DNA of 64,000 nt from RGIG7179 sp051893555 (GCA_051893555.1 JBJFHL010000018.1:3833-67832), one strand, 5' to 3'. Shown: positions 1 through 8,913, counted from the first letter of the stretch. Made by a program: numbers and translations. The notes: generated by a model from the letters alone, not told the origin.

Positions 1-166
1 GTCCTGTGATGCCGGCAAGGCGGATGGAGATTTCCTCCAGTTCACCCAGTGCACCTGTGGGCTTAGCCAGAACCTCCTGGCGGGCAGACGCTTCTTCCAT
101 GGCCTGACTGCTCAGCTGTCCCAGTTCCTCAATACTGCTTAAGATTTCTTCCAGACGTCGTTCCAT
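1..166 (-). CDS. cobT: Nicotinate-nucleotide-dimethylbenzimidazole phosphoribosyltransferase, N-terminus only
   Basis: The leftmost 166 bases read leftward from an ATG at 164-166 without a stop to the window edge, giving 55 residues. Residues 35-52 (KPTGALGELEEISIRLAG) match the signature near the start of CobT, which is usually written KPPGSLGRLE. CobT activates dimethylbenzimidazole or similar lower ligands for cobamide assembly. A weak GAGG element lies about 12 bases before the ATG. The gene is divergent from the EamA transporter. The B12 link is relevant because glutamate mutase, encoded in this window, needs adenosylcobamide. The rest of the gene lies outside the window, so completeness and active site cannot be judged. 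Confidence 0.8.
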   Translation of the reverse strand, partial: MERRLEEILSSIEELGQLSSQAMEEASARQEVLAKPTGALGELEEISIRLAGITG

Positions 167-264
167 AATGATTCCGTTCCTCACTTTCATAGTATTCGCT
201 CATGTTTTTTATTTTAACACAGCCGGGAAGAAAAAAAAACCCCCTTCCAAAACGGATGGCTATG

Positions 265-293
265 TTGCACTTATATGGAAATTTTGATAGAAT
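265..293 (+). promoter_or_regulatory. Promoter of the EamA transporter gene
   Basis: TTGCAC at 265-270 and TAGAAT at 288-293 are 17 bases apart, placing transcription start near position 300, about 34 bases before the chosen ATG. This argues against a translation start upstream of 300. Confidence 0.6.
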
Positions 294-333
294 ACTAATG
301 TGGCTTAGTATATTGAAGAAAAGGAAGAGAGTA

Positions 334-1260
334 ATGAGTAAAAAAATGAAGAGTAACATTCTTCTGCTGCTGACCGCTTTCATCTGGGGTTCTGCTTTCG
401 TCGCACAGAAGAGCGGAATGGACTACATTGAGCCATTCACCTACAACGGCATCCGTACGTTTATCGGCGGACTGGTTCTGATTCCTGTGATCATCTTCTT
501 CACGAAGAAAAACAACAGACAGAACGGAACGGAAGAGAAGGTATTTGATTTCGAAAAGGATAAAACCGCAATCATCGGCGGCATTTGCTGCGGTCTCGCA
601 CTGTTTGTTGCTTCTAGTCTGCAGCAGTTCGGTGTCAGCTATACCACAGCCGGAAAGGCCGGATTCATTACGACTTTGTATGTGGTATTCGTACCGATTC
701 TCAGCCTGCTGCTGCGAAAAAAAGTCAGACCGATTATGTGGGTTTGTGTGGCCCTGGGTGCAGTGGGACTGTACCTGCTCTGCATGACCGATGCGTCCTT
801 CAGTCTGCAGTTCGGCGATATGTTGGTACTGCTCTGTGCCGTTGCATTCGCCGTACATATCCTGGTCATCGACCATTTCTCACCGAAGGCGGACGGCGTG
901 AAGATTTCCTGCGTGCAATTTCTGGTTTCCGGCGTGCTGGGAATCATCTGTATGTTCATTTTCGAAACTCCGGATCTGGGGAATATTTTAGCCTGCTGGC
1001 TGCCGATTCTCTATGCCGGCGTGCTGTCCTGCGGTGTTGCCTACACTCTGCAGGTTGTGGCACAGGCAGATGCAGATCCGACGGCGGCATCCCTGATTCT
1101 CTGTCTGGAATCCGTATTTGCGGTAATTTCCGGTGCGATCCTGCTTCACGAAAGCATGTCGCCGAGAGAACTGATGGGCTGTGCGGTAATCTTCGCAGCG
1201 GTGATTATTTCCAACCTGCCGGAGAAAAAGGCATCCGCAGATCTTACAAACGGACAATAA
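334..1260 (+). CDS. DMT-superfamily (EamA) membrane transporter
   Basis: A 308-residue, very hydrophobic protein with about ten membrane segments arranged as two EamA repeats. The first begins with the typical LLLTAFIWGSAFVAQKSG segment near residue 10. The second repeat has the family-like EPVFA equivalent LESVFAVISGAILLHESM near residue 265. Members export or import metabolites, often amino acids, but the substrate cannot be read from sequence. The start at 334 was chosen because AGGAAG precedes it and because a good promoter lies at 265-293; the frame is open further upstream but would begin before that promoter. It is followed 44 bases later by an HD-domain gene that may be co-transcribed. 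Confidence 0.85.
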   Translation: MSKKMKSNILLLLTAFIWGSAFVAQKSGMDYIEPFTYNGIRTFIGGLVLIPVIIFFTKKNNRQNGTEEKVFDFEKDKTAIIGGICCGLALFVASSLQQFGVSYTTAGKAGFITTLYVVFVPILSLLLRKKVRPIMWVCVALGAVGLYLLCMTDASFSLQFGDMLVLLCAVAFAVHILVIDHFSPKADGVKISCVQFLVSGVLGIICMFIFETPDLGNILACWLPILYAGVLSCGVAYTLQVVAQADADPTAASLILCLESVFAVISGAILLHESMSPRELMGCAVIFAAVIISNLPEKKASADLTNGQ

Positions 1261-1304
1261 CAGACAAAACAAGAAACTGACATAAAAAGAAAAGAGGCAG
1301 AAAC

Positions 1305-1862
1305 ATGATTACAAGAGAAGAAGCACTGGAACTTCTGAAAAAGTATAATAAGGATGAATTCCATATTCACCACGGTCTGATGGTGGAAGGTACCATGCGG
1401 TATTTCGCCGAGAAACTGGGATACGGCGATGAAGCGGACTACTGGGCGATGGTAGGCCTGCTCCACGACATCGATTTCGAGATGTGGCCGGAAGAACACT
1501 GCAAGAAGGCACCGGAGCTGCTGCGGGAAGGCGGCATTGAAGAGGATATGATCCATGCCATCGTTTCCCACGGATATGGACTCTGTGTCGACGTGAAGCC
1601 GGAACGGGAAATGGAAAAGGTGCTGTTTGCCTGCGACGAACTGACCGGACTCATCGGTGCAGCTGCCCTTATGCGGCCGTCCAAGAGTGTGCAGGACATG
1701 GAACTGAAATCACTGAAAAAGAAGTTCAAGGATAAACGGTTTGCGGCGGGCTGTGACCGTGACGTTATCATCCAGGGGACAGAAATGCTGGGCTGGGAAC
1801 TGGATCAGTTGCTTTCCGAAACGCTGGAGGCCATGAAGACCTGCGAAGACGCCCAGGCATAG
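1305..1862 (+). CDS. HD-domain hydrolase
   Basis: A 185-residue protein with the HD metal-binding pattern: HHGLMVEG at about residues 22-29, LLHDID at about 58 and IVSHGYG at about 85. These fit the H...HD...H ligands of small HDIG-type phosphohydrolases. Such proteins cleave phosphate esters of nucleotides or similar compounds; the substrate here is unknown. The C-terminal half is helical and charged. GAGGCAG precedes the ATG. It follows the EamA gene by 44 bases and is followed by a hairpin terminator, so the two may form a short operon. Confidence 0.8.
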   Translation: MITREEALELLKKYNKDEFHIHHGLMVEGTMRYFAEKLGYGDEADYWAMVGLLHDIDFEMWPEEHCKKAPELLREGGIEEDMIHAIVSHGYGLCVDVKPEREMEKVLFACDELTGLIGAAALMRPSKSVQDMELKSLKKKFKDKRFAAGCDRDVIIQGTEMLGWELDQLLSETLEAMKTCEDAQA

Positions 1863-1919
1863 ACACAGAAGATAGCAATGCAGATTTTGCCGGATAGGGC
1901 AGAATCAAAGAATACGCTG

Positions 1920-1981
1920 AAAAAGGTGCAGAACAGGAATGAAACCCGGGAAGAAAGCCGGGACTGGGCTGCACTTTTTTC
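1920..1981 (+). terminator. Rho-independent terminator after the HD-domain gene
   Basis: AAAAAGGTGCAG (1920-1931) pairs with CTGCACTTTTTTC (1969-1981). A second stem, CCCGG/CCGGG (1945-1949 with 1958-1962), is nested inside, and a T tract follows. Its position inside the open upstream extension of the next reading frame supports the later start at 2031. Confidence 0.75.
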
Positions 1982-2030
1982 GTGGGTTTTCGCCGACAGG
2001 CCTGTATCATTGAGTAAAGGAGGACTTGCC

Positions 2031-2840
2031 ATGAGAGATTCACTTCGCAAAATCTGTTGCCTCGCACCGTTTCTCGCGGCGGTGGTGTTGGTTGTCGCAC
2101 TCTATTTCCTTCGCTATGATACAGTGGGAACGGAAGAAGCCCTGGCACAGGCGGCCAGCGAATATACGGAAACGGAACTGGAAGCCGTTCTGCTGCAGGA
2201 GATCCCCGGCGAGGATGGAACCTGTGACGGAAAAGGGGACCTGGTTCTGCTGTGCCGGAGCGCAGGCACAGAAAACGGTGGTGGCAGAGCAAACAGCAGC
2301 GGCGAAAAAAGCAACAGCAACGGAATGTGGAACGGCATCGTCCTGTTCGAGCGGGGCATCAACGGCAGATATGTGCCGGTGGAAAGCACCCTGTACGATT
2401 ATTCTGTGCCGGTTCATGATGTCAGCCTGAAGGACGAGTCCATGGGATTCTTCGGCGGAGGAGACGGATCCGAGGCGGTGACGGTATTCTTCTCTTGCCG
2501 CTATCCGGAGAAGATGAGGCGTGTGGAAATCACCTGCTATGACAGAGATGCCTATCTGGAGGACGGAAGCGTCGTGCCATACACGGTGACCATAGAAACA
2601 GACGGTACGCCATATATGGAGATCGTGCCGGTATCCTTTCATCTTTATGACCGGCAATTCAGGCTCTGGGATCGGAATGGAAAGGAACTGGATAAACTCA
2701 CTTATTCCAATGACGGAAACTCCAGAAGCCGGGGAAGCGGTAGCACCTCTGAGACTTGGGATAAGTATGGCCTGATCCTGCTGGCCGGTGCCGGTCTCAG
2801 CTGGTGGCTGATGAAGCGAAGAAAGCAGCCAGGTGCATGA
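2031..2840 (+). CDS. Uncharacterised membrane-anchored extracytoplasmic protein
   Basis: I do not recognise the family. The 269-residue protein has an N-terminal hydrophobic segment (residues 11-26, rich in A, V and L), a long extracytoplasmic region with a low-complexity Gly/Asn/Ser stretch near residue 85, and a C-terminal hydrophobic segment (YGLILLAGAGLSWWL) followed by KRRK. This suggests a double-anchored or sortase-like tail topology, though no LPxTG is present. The start at 2031 has a strong AAAGGAGG. The reading frame stays open upstream through the terminator at 1920-1981, which is unlikely to be translated. A small hairpin, AGGTGC/GCACCT, spans the stop codon (2831-2847), where it meets the convergent trxB gene. 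Confidence 0.7.
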   Translation: MRDSLRKICCLAPFLAAVVLVVALYFLRYDTVGTEEALAQAASEYTETELEAVLLQEIPGEDGTCDGKGDLVLLCRSAGTENGGGRANSSGEKSNSNGMWNGIVLFERGINGRYVPVESTLYDYSVPVHDVSLKDESMGFFGGGDGSEAVTVFFSCRYPEKMRRVEITCYDRDAYLEDGSVVPYTVTIETDGTPYMEIVPVSFHLYDRQFRLWDRNGKELDKLTYSNDGNSRSRGSGSTSETWDKYGLILLAGAGLSWWLMKRRKQPGA

Positions 2841-2853
2841 GGCACCTATCAAT

Positions 2854-3786
2854 TCATGCCAGATAGCTCTGGGCAAAATATGCAGCCGCGGCGCCGTCAG
2901 CGGTTGCGGTGACGATCTGACGCAGGGGCTTGGTCCGAACGTCTCCTGCGGCAAAGACGCCGGGGACAGAAGACCGGGTGGTTTCATCGGCAATCACATA
3001 GCCGGCCGGATCCAGATCCAGCTGCCCGCGAACCAGTTCTGACGCTGGCTGCCTGCCGATACTGACGAAAAGGCCATGCACCTGGACATCAGAAAAGATG
3101 CCGGAGGAAAGATTTTGCAAAGTGACATGGGTAAGCTTGCCGGAATCGCCGGCATGGAGTGCCGTGACGGTACTGTTCCATACATATTCCACGTTTGAAA
3201 CCGCTCTGAGTGCATCCTGCATGATTTTTTCCGCACGAAGGGCGCCACGGCGGTGGACCAGAATCACCTTTTTCGCCAGGCGGGAAAGGTGCAGCGCATC
3301 TTCCACCGCGCTGTTGCCGCCGCCGACCACCATGACCGTCTGATCCCGGTAGGTCATACCGTCGCAGGCAACGCAGTAATGGACGCCCCGACCGGTCAGC
3401 GCTTCTTCCCCATCCAGGTCCAGCTTCCGTGGCACGGCGCCGGCAGCGAAAATCAGAGCACGGCCATAGAACCTGCCGCTGCTGGTTTCTGCAGTTTTTA
3501 GCGGCCCGGTAAGGTCCAGGGCACGGACTTCCGCCAGCTTCGTCCTGGCACCGAACCGTTCCGCCTGTTTCCGCATGGCTTCTCCCAGCAGAAAACCGTC
3601 TGCGCCTTCCGGAAATCCCGGATAATTGTCCACCTGGGATGTGCGGGTCATCTGCCCGCCAGCCGAAAGCTGTTCCAGCACCAGAACGGAAAGCCCGCCG
3701 CGGGCACCGTAGATGGCTGCTGTGTATCCTGCCGGCCCGCCGCCGATCACCAGCAGGTCATATACCGGTTCATCTGTTTTCCCCAT
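2854..3786 (-). CDS. trxB: Thioredoxin reductase (NADPH, FAD)
   Basis: A 310-residue protein, the usual length for low-Mr thioredoxin reductase. The FAD-binding GGGPAG lies at residues 15-20, the redox-active pair is CVAC at 138-141 followed by DG, the NADPH-binding GGGNSAVEDA is near 155, and the C-terminal FAD motif GVFAAGDVR is near 282. It passes electrons from NADPH to thioredoxin. The usual active site is CATC, so the V is a modest variation. The thioredoxin gene lies just upstream on the same strand with a gap of 11 bases, so the two are surely co-transcribed. Confidence 0.95.
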   Translation of the reverse strand: MGKTDEPVYDLLVIGGGPAGYTAAIYGARGGLSVLVLEQLSAGGQMTRTSQVDNYPGFPEGADGFLLGEAMRKQAERFGARTKLAEVRALDLTGPLKTAETSSGRFYGRALIFAAGAVPRKLDLDGEEALTGRGVHYCVACDGMTYRDQTVMVVGGGNSAVEDALHLSRLAKKVILVHRRGALRAEKIMQDALRAVSNVEYVWNSTVTALHAGDSGKLTHVTLQNLSSGIFSDVQVHGLFVSIGRQPASELVRGQLDLDPAGYVIADETTRSSVPGVFAAGDVRTKPLRQIVTATADGAAAAYFAQSYLA

Positions 3787-3797
3787 GGCGATACCTT

Positions 3798-4124
3798 TTA
3801 TACAAACTGCCGGATGAAGTCTTCGATCTGGGCGATGGAGCCGGGTGCCGTAATGGAGCCCTGGACCTGTCCGCCCTGAAACAGAAGCAGGGTCGGAATG
3901 ACGGTCATTCCATACTGACGGGCAAGGTCTCGCTCTTCATCCACATTGATCTGGCCGAAGAGCAGCTTGTCCGATTTTTCCTCTGCCATCTGCTGAAAAA
4001 GCGGGGCGATCCGGCGGCAGTGGCTGCACCACGGGGCCCAGAATTCGATGAGGGCGGTCTGCTTTTCTTCCATTACTTTCTTCTCAAAATCCGCTCTGCG
4101 CATTTGTAAGTTGTTCTCAGCCAT
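3798..4124 (-). CDS. trxA: Thioredoxin with unusual CSHC active site
   Basis: A 108-residue thioredoxin. The active site WCSHC (32-36) replaces the classical WCGPC, the cis-proline VIPT is near residue 76 and the length is normal. The start at 4124 follows AAGGAGG; an in-frame ATG 39 bases upstream lacks a ribosome site. It is paired with trxB directly downstream. In amino-acid-fermenting clostridia thioredoxin feeds reductases, for example Stickland reductases, but no such reductase is in this window. Replacing GP by SH should raise the redox potential compared with standard thioredoxin; that is inference from known active-site variants. Confidence 0.9.
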   Translation of the reverse strand: MAENNLQMRRADFEKKVMEEKQTALIEFWAPWCSHCRRIAPLFQQMAEEKSDKLLFGQINVDEERDLARQYGMTVIPTLLLFQGGQVQGSITAPGSIAQIEDFIRQFV

Positions 4125-4194
4125 TCTATCCTCCTTTTCCGGCACAGTACCGGATGCAAACAATGTCTTATGGTTGTAGAATACCCGTTATTTC

Positions 4195-4223
4195 TTGCGG
4201 TATTCACCGGCGCAGGGTATAAT
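4195..4223 (+). promoter_or_regulatory. Promoter of the lipoprotein gene
   Basis: TTGCGG at 4195-4200 and a perfect TATAAT at 4218-4223 are 17 bases apart, 35 bases before the ATG. Confidence 0.7.
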
Positions 4224-4257
4224 ACAAAAAAGAGCTAATTTGAAAAAGGAGTGGGAG

Positions 4258-5088
4258 ATGAGAAGCGAGAGAAAGAGCCGGACACGGTGGATTTTGATGG
4301 GAATGGTGTGTATCATGACGGCTGCCACAGCATCGTTTCTGCTGGCAGGCTGCAGCAGTTTATCGGATGAGCGGCTGAGTGAAATGGTACCGTATCTTGA
4401 TGAAGATGCCAGAATGCATTGTCCGTATAGCAGTATGGGAATAAAGACAGAGGGAATTCCTCTCGGACAGGAAGAAAAAGAGCGCGCGACAACACTGCTG
4501 GAAGAGGTTGATCTGCACCGGATGGAACGTGTGGGAAACGAGAATGAGGATCTCTCAGCAGATCAGATGCTGAGCGGCCTTCTTTCGTTGGGAGTAACGC
4601 TGGACGACCAGGAATATACTATCTGTATGGAACGGTCGGGAAACACCGGAGAGGTATCGAAGAACCAGATTGCTGTCTGGAAAAACGGAGAACGGATGGC
4701 TGCCTGGGAGAGTACAGAAGAAAATCTTCCGATTTCGGAATTGATGACGCTTCTCAGTGAGGTCACAGAGAGCCGGGAGAATCTGGATTATGTGCTGCAG
4801 GTACGAAGCCTGCCGGACGGCGCAGAGGGACAGTATCTGAAAAAGGGAGAAAGCGCCGTTGCCATGGCTCTTTTTGACTCGTCGCTGGAAGAAACAGAAG
4901 ATGGAAATCAGACAGGAAGGCCTGCAGAGACGACCTTCTCCACTGAATTGAAAAATTCAAATGTAATATATCAGGTGAATCTGGAAACCGGCAGGTTTAT
5001 CCGAATGAAAGATGGACAGGAGGTCGGCGGCCAGCTGGACGAAACACAGGTGTATCAGCTGAACCGACTGCTGCTGTTTTATATTTAA
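4258..5088 (+). CDS. Putative lipoprotein of unknown function
   Basis: A 276-residue protein with a lipoprotein signal: basic start (MRSERKSRTR), hydrophobic core and lipobox LLAGC with the lipidated Cys at about residue 31. The mature part is acidic, with no repeats or motif I recognise. A stretch near residues 200-240 is Glu-rich and probably flexible. It would be anchored to the outer face of the membrane. The ATG at 4258 has AAAAAGGAG upstream and its own promoter at 4195-4223. It is monocistronic, ending at the hairpin terminator at 5094-5125, where it converges on nifJ. Confidence 0.75.
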   Translation: MRSERKSRTRWILMGMVCIMTAATASFLLAGCSSLSDERLSEMVPYLDEDARMHCPYSSMGIKTEGIPLGQEEKERATTLLEEVDLHRMERVGNENEDLSADQMLSGLLSLGVTLDDQEYTICMERSGNTGEVSKNQIAVWKNGERMAAWESTEENLPISELMTLLSEVTESRENLDYVLQVRSLPDGAEGQYLKKGESAVAMALFDSSLEETEDGNQTGRPAETTFSTELKNSNVIYQVNLETGRFIRMKDGQEVGGQLDETQVYQLNRLLLFYI

Positions 5089-5093
5089 AATTT

Positions 5094-5125
5094 CACCCCG
5101 GCGTTTTACAACGTCGGGGTGTTTT
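5094..5125. terminator. Terminator between converging lipoprotein gene and nifJ
   Basis: CACCCCG (5094-5100) pairs with CGGGGTG (5115-5121), followed by TTTT for the rightward transcript. For the leftward nifJ transcript the T tract is poorer, so bidirectional use is possible but less certain. Confidence 0.65.
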
Positions 5126-5135
5126 CGTGGAATAA

Positions 5136-8100
5136 CTATTCCATTTCTGCCAGCTTTCGATAACCTTCGTACCGCTGACGGGCGTCTTCTTCGGTCATTT
5201 CATAAAGCTTTTCGGCGATATCCGGGAACTCCTTGGCCAGGGAGGAATAGCGTACCTGTCCCATAATGAAATCGCGGAAGCTTGCGGTTGGTGCATCGGA
5301 ATCCAGGGTGAACGGATTGCGGCCGATCTTTTTCAGCTCCGGATTGTAGCGGTACAGGTTCCAGTAGCCGGAAGCCACTGCGTCCCGGGTATTCTCCTGG
5401 GATTTGCCCATGCCTTTTTTCAGGCCATGGTTGATACATGGCGCGTAAGCGATGATCAGGGACGGGCCGTCGTAGGCTTCGGCTTCGGTGATGGCTTTCA
5501 TCAGCTGCTGTTTGTCTGCACCCATGCCCACCTGGGCCACATACACATAGCCGTAGGACATGGCCATCATGCCCAGATCTTTCTTCTTGATCCGTTTGCC
5601 GGAAGCAGAGAACTTGGCGATGGCCGCTGCCGGTGTGGCCTTGGAGGCCTGCCCGCCGGTGTTGGAGTAGACTTCCGTATCGAACACGAGAATATTGATG
5701 TTTTCCCCGGAGGCCAGCACGTGATCCAGACCGCCGTATCCGATGTCATAAGCCCAGCCGTCGCCGCCGATGGCCCAGATAGACTTCTTCACCAGGTAAT
5801 CCTTCAGATCCACAATCCGCTGACAGAGGCTGATGATGACACTGTCGCTGGTGGTCATCTCTTCGATGGCAGCCAGCACTTTTTCGCTTTTTTTGCGGGA
5901 TTCTTCGCCGTCATCCTTGTATTCCAGCCATTCTTTGAAGGCTTCCCGCAGATTCTCATCGATATCCAGAGCCAGCAGGGCGCGCATGTTGCTTTCAATT
6001 TTTTCACGCATCTGACGGACTGCCAGCAGCATGCCGTAGCCGTACTCTGCATTATCTTCAAACAGAGAATTGCCCCAGGCAGGACCGCGGCCCTGTGGAT
6101 CGGTACAGTATGGCATGGATGGTGCGGAAGCACCCCAGATGGAGGAACAGCCGGTGGCGTTGGCGATCATCATCCGGTCACCGAAGAGCTGGGTGATCAG
6201 TTTAATGTACGGTGTTTCTCCGCAGCCTGCGCAGGCACCGCTGAATTCGATGTACGGCTGTGCGAACTGGCTGCCCTTTACCGAGTGGCGGTTTACCAGG
6301 TTGGCTCTGGAAGGGATGGTCTGACTATATTCCCAGTTTTCCGCTTCCTGTGCTGCAATCTTCGCATAGGCTGTCATGGTGAGTGCCTTTTCGGAAGCCG
6401 GGCAGATGTCGGCGCAGTTGCCGCAGCCCAGGCAATCCAGCGAGGACAGCTGCATCCGGTAGTGAAGACCTTTCAACTCTTTTCCCACGGCAGGCTTCGT
6501 CAGGAAATCTGCCGGTGCCGCCGCGTTTTCCTCTTCCGTGAGAAGGACAGGACGGATGGCACTGTGGGGGCAGACGAAGGAACACTGGTTGCACTGAATG
6601 CATTTTTCCGCATCCCATTTCGGGAGATAGATGGCGACGCCGCGCTTTTCAAACTTGCTGGTGCCGCTCGGGAAGGTACCGTCCGCAACGGTTTCGAAGG
6701 CGCTGACCGGAAGGTCGTCGCCTTCCTGACGATTCATCGGGATCATCAGTTCCTCAACGAACTGCGGAATATCCAGAGGCCGCTCCCGCGGATCCTCTGC
6801 ATGGAGCCATTCTTCGGGCACCTCTATTTTTTTGATTTCGCGGACACCGTAGTCCACCGCCTGGCAGTTCATTTCCACGATGGCCGGCCCCTTCTTTTTG
6901 TAGGTCTTTTCGATGCCTTCCTTCAGATAGCGGATTGCGTCCTCGATGGGAATGACACCGGTCAGCTGAAAAAAGGCCGCCTGCATGATCATGTTGATGC
7001 GGCTTCCAAGGCCGATCTTCTCTGCAATGTCCCAGGCGTTTATGATATAGAACTGGGCGTGTTTCTTTGCCAGAGCGCGTTTCACGCATGCCGGCAGGTA
7101 GTCGCCGATGGTGGTCTCGTCACAAAGTGTGTTCAGCAGGAAGGTTCCGCCGTCGGTCAGATCTTTCAGCATGTCGTACTGCCGCAGGTAAGCCTGATTA
7201 TGGCATGCCACGAAGTCAGCCCGGTTGATCAGATAAGTGGACTGGATCGGGGATTTGCCGAATCGTAGATGGGATACGGTCAAGCCGCCAGACTTCTTGG
7301 AATCATAGCTGAAATAGCCCTGCGCGTACAGGTCCGTTTTATCACCGATGATCTTGATGGCCGTCTTGTTGGCACCGACGGTACCATCAGAACCAAGCCC
7401 CCAGAACTTGCACTTGATGGTACCTTCCGGTTCCCGTGCGATGCCCACGGTATGGGGCAGGGAGTGACCGGTGACATCGTCTTCGATGCCTACGGTGAAG
7501 TGATCCTTCGGATGTTTGTGGTAGAGGTTGTCGAAAACGCTGTGAATCATGCCCGGCGTCACATCCTTGGAGCCCAGGCCGTAGCGCCCACCGTAAACCT
7601 CCGGCGCATATTTCATGCCGTAAAGGGCGGTACGGACATCCTGATACAGCGGTTCTCCAGGTGCGCCCGGCTCCTTGGTACGGTCGAGGACTGCAATCCG
7701 TTCCACGGTTTTCGGCAGGACAGCCAGCAGATGTTTCTTTGAGAATGGCCTGTACAGGCGAACTTTAATCAGCCCAACCTTATGACCTTCGGCCAGCAGC
7801 TTCTGCATGGTTTCTTCGATGGTTTCGCAGACGGAACCCATGGCAATGATCACATTGGTGGCATCCGGCGCACCCACGTAGTCAAACGGGTGATAGGTAC
7901 GTCCGGTCAGCTGGCTGATTTGATTCATATAGTCTTCCACGATATCCGGCACAGCGTCGTAATATTTGTTGGCGGCCTCCCGGCTCTGGAAGAAAATATC
8001 CGGGTTCTGGGCAGTGCCCCGGATGACCGGATGTTCCGGATTCAGGGCGCGGGCCCGGAAGGCGGCTACCGCATCCCAGTCCAGCAGATTTTTCAGGTCT

Positions 8101-8669
8101 TCGTAGTCCAGCACTTCGATTTTCTGGATTTCATGGGACGTCCGGAATCCGTCGAAAAAGTGCAGGAACGGAACCCGGGACTTGATGGATGCCAGATGGG
8201 CGATGCCGCCCAGATCCATGACTTCCTGCACGGAGCCGGAAGCCAGCATGGCGAAACCGGTCTGTCGGGTGGCCATAACATCGGAGTGATCGCCAAAAAT
8301 ACAGAGCGCATGACTGGCAACGGTTCTGGCTGCCACGTGGAATACGCCAGGCAGCAGCTCACCGGCAATTTTATACATATTCGGAATCATCAGCAGAAGG
8401 CCCTGTGATGAAGTAAAAGTCGTCGTCAGAGCACCGGCGGTCAGAGAGCCGTGAACCGTTCCTGCTGCGCCCCCTTCTGACTGAAGCTCTGCGACCTTCA
8501 CAGTCTGGCCGAAGAGATTTTTCTTTCCGTAAGCAGACCATTCGTCCACGGTTTCCGACATGACGGAAGAGGGGGTGATGGGATAGATGGCTGCCACATC
8601 CGTAAAGGCATAGGCAATATGTGCAGCTGCTGTATTGCCGTCCATGGTGAGAGTGCGTTTTTTACTCAT
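5136..8669 (-). CDS. nifJ: Pyruvate:ferredoxin (flavodoxin) oxidoreductase, single-chain
   Basis: A 1177-residue homodimeric-type PFOR that converts pyruvate and CoA to acetyl-CoA, CO2 and reduced ferredoxin. It begins with the YPITPSS pyrimidine-binding segment. Two [4Fe-4S] motifs of the ferredoxin domain are at about residues 690 (CIQCNQCSFVCP) and 745 (CLGCGNCADICP). The CAGCGETPY cluster ligand is near 810, and the thiamine diphosphate motif GDGWAYDIGYGG near 968 is followed by SNTGGQ. The start at 8669 has GGAGG upstream; the frame is open 30 codons further, without a ribosome site. It would oxidise the pyruvate made by citramalate cleavage in the glutamate pathway. Confidence 0.97.
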   Translation of the reverse strand: MSKKRTLTMDGNTAAAHIAYAFTDVAAIYPITPSSVMSETVDEWSAYGKKNLFGQTVKVAELQSEGGAAGTVHGSLTAGALTTTFTSSQGLLLMIPNMYKIAGELLPGVFHVAARTVASHALCIFGDHSDVMATRQTGFAMLASGSVQEVMDLGGIAHLASIKSRVPFLHFFDGFRTSHEIQKIEVLDYEDLKNLLDWDAVAAFRARALNPEHPVIRGTAQNPDIFFQSREAANKYYDAVPDIVEDYMNQISQLTGRTYHPFDYVGAPDATNVIIAMGSVCETIEETMQKLLAEGHKVGLIKVRLYRPFSKKHLLAVLPKTVERIAVLDRTKEPGAPGEPLYQDVRTALYGMKYAPEVYGGRYGLGSKDVTPGMIHSVFDNLYHKHPKDHFTVGIEDDVTGHSLPHTVGIAREPEGTIKCKFWGLGSDGTVGANKTAIKIIGDKTDLYAQGYFSYDSKKSGGLTVSHLRFGKSPIQSTYLINRADFVACHNQAYLRQYDMLKDLTDGGTFLLNTLCDETTIGDYLPACVKRALAKKHAQFYIINAWDIAEKIGLGSRINMIMQAAFFQLTGVIPIEDAIRYLKEGIEKTYKKKGPAIVEMNCQAVDYGVREIKKIEVPEEWLHAEDPRERPLDIPQFVEELMIPMNRQEGDDLPVSAFETVADGTFPSGTSKFEKRGVAIYLPKWDAEKCIQCNQCSFVCPHSAIRPVLLTEEENAAAPADFLTKPAVGKELKGLHYRMQLSSLDCLGCGNCADICPASEKALTMTAYAKIAAQEAENWEYSQTIPSRANLVNRHSVKGSQFAQPYIEFSGACAGCGETPYIKLITQLFGDRMMIANATGCSSIWGASAPSMPYCTDPQGRGPAWGNSLFEDNAEYGYGMLLAVRQMREKIESNMRALLALDIDENLREAFKEWLEYKDDGEESRKKSEKVLAAIEEMTTSDSVIISLCQRIVDLKDYLVKKSIWAIGGDGWAYDIGYGGLDHVLASGENINILVFDTEVYSNTGGQASKATPAAAIAKFSASGKRIKKKDLGMMAMSYGYVYVAQVGMGADKQQLMKAITEAEAYDGPSLIIAYAPCINHGLKKGMGKSQENTRDAVASGYWNLYRYNPELKKIGRNPFTLDSDAPTASFRDFIMGQVRYSSLAKEFPDIAEKLYEMTEEDARQRYEGYRKLAEME

Positions 8670-8771
8670 TTTATCTTTCCTCCAAATTCTCCATAGATAA
8701 TCGTGAATAAAAACAAATATTTCACAATATTGCTCAATTTTCTTTGTTTCAAAAAACAAAAGAATGAAACC

Positions 8772-8800
8772 AATCTACCATAATTCGGAAGAGAAGACAA
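8772..8800 (-). promoter_or_regulatory. Probable nifJ promoter
   Basis: Read leftward, TTGTCT (8795-8800) and TAGATT (8772-8777) are 17 bases apart. The leader to the nifJ ATG would be about 100 bases and AT-rich. I saw no recognisable riboswitch in it. Confidence 0.5.
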
Positions 8801-8861
8801 GCGTGTACAGAAAAGAATACAATATACTTTTTAAAAACAAAACGAAAAAATGTATACCAGA

Positions 8862-8890
8862 TTGACAATGTTGTTCTACAAATGTAGAAT
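8862..8890 (+). promoter_or_regulatory. Promoter of the BlaI-M56 operon
   Basis: Consensus TTGACA (8862-8867) and TAGAAT (8885-8890) with a 17-base spacer. The -10 element lies inside the first operator palindrome, so repressor binding would block RNA polymerase. Confidence 0.8.
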
Positions 8891-8913
8891 CTAATTAGAT
8901 ACTACATTTGTAG
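8874..8913. promoter_or_regulatory. Two BlaI-type operators
   Basis: The palindrome TTCTACAAATGTAGAA (8874-8889, arms of 7 around AA) and a second, CTACATTTGTAG (8902-8913), match the TACA-N2-TGTA core of BlaI/MecI operators. The first overlaps the -10 box and the second the start of transcription, the classical layout for autorepression by the gene that follows. Confidence 0.8.

Noticed and set aside
5427..7268. Long open frame on the + strand opposite nifJ (about 613 codons)
   Set aside because: It lies wholly within the PFOR gene on the other strand, has no ribosome site and its translation shows no recognisable domain; high-GC third positions of nifJ keep the opposite frame open.
8670..8760. 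Rex operator upstream of nifJ
   Set aside because: TTGTGAAATATTTG resembles one half of a Rex box, but the second half (TTCACAA) is absent at the right spacing.
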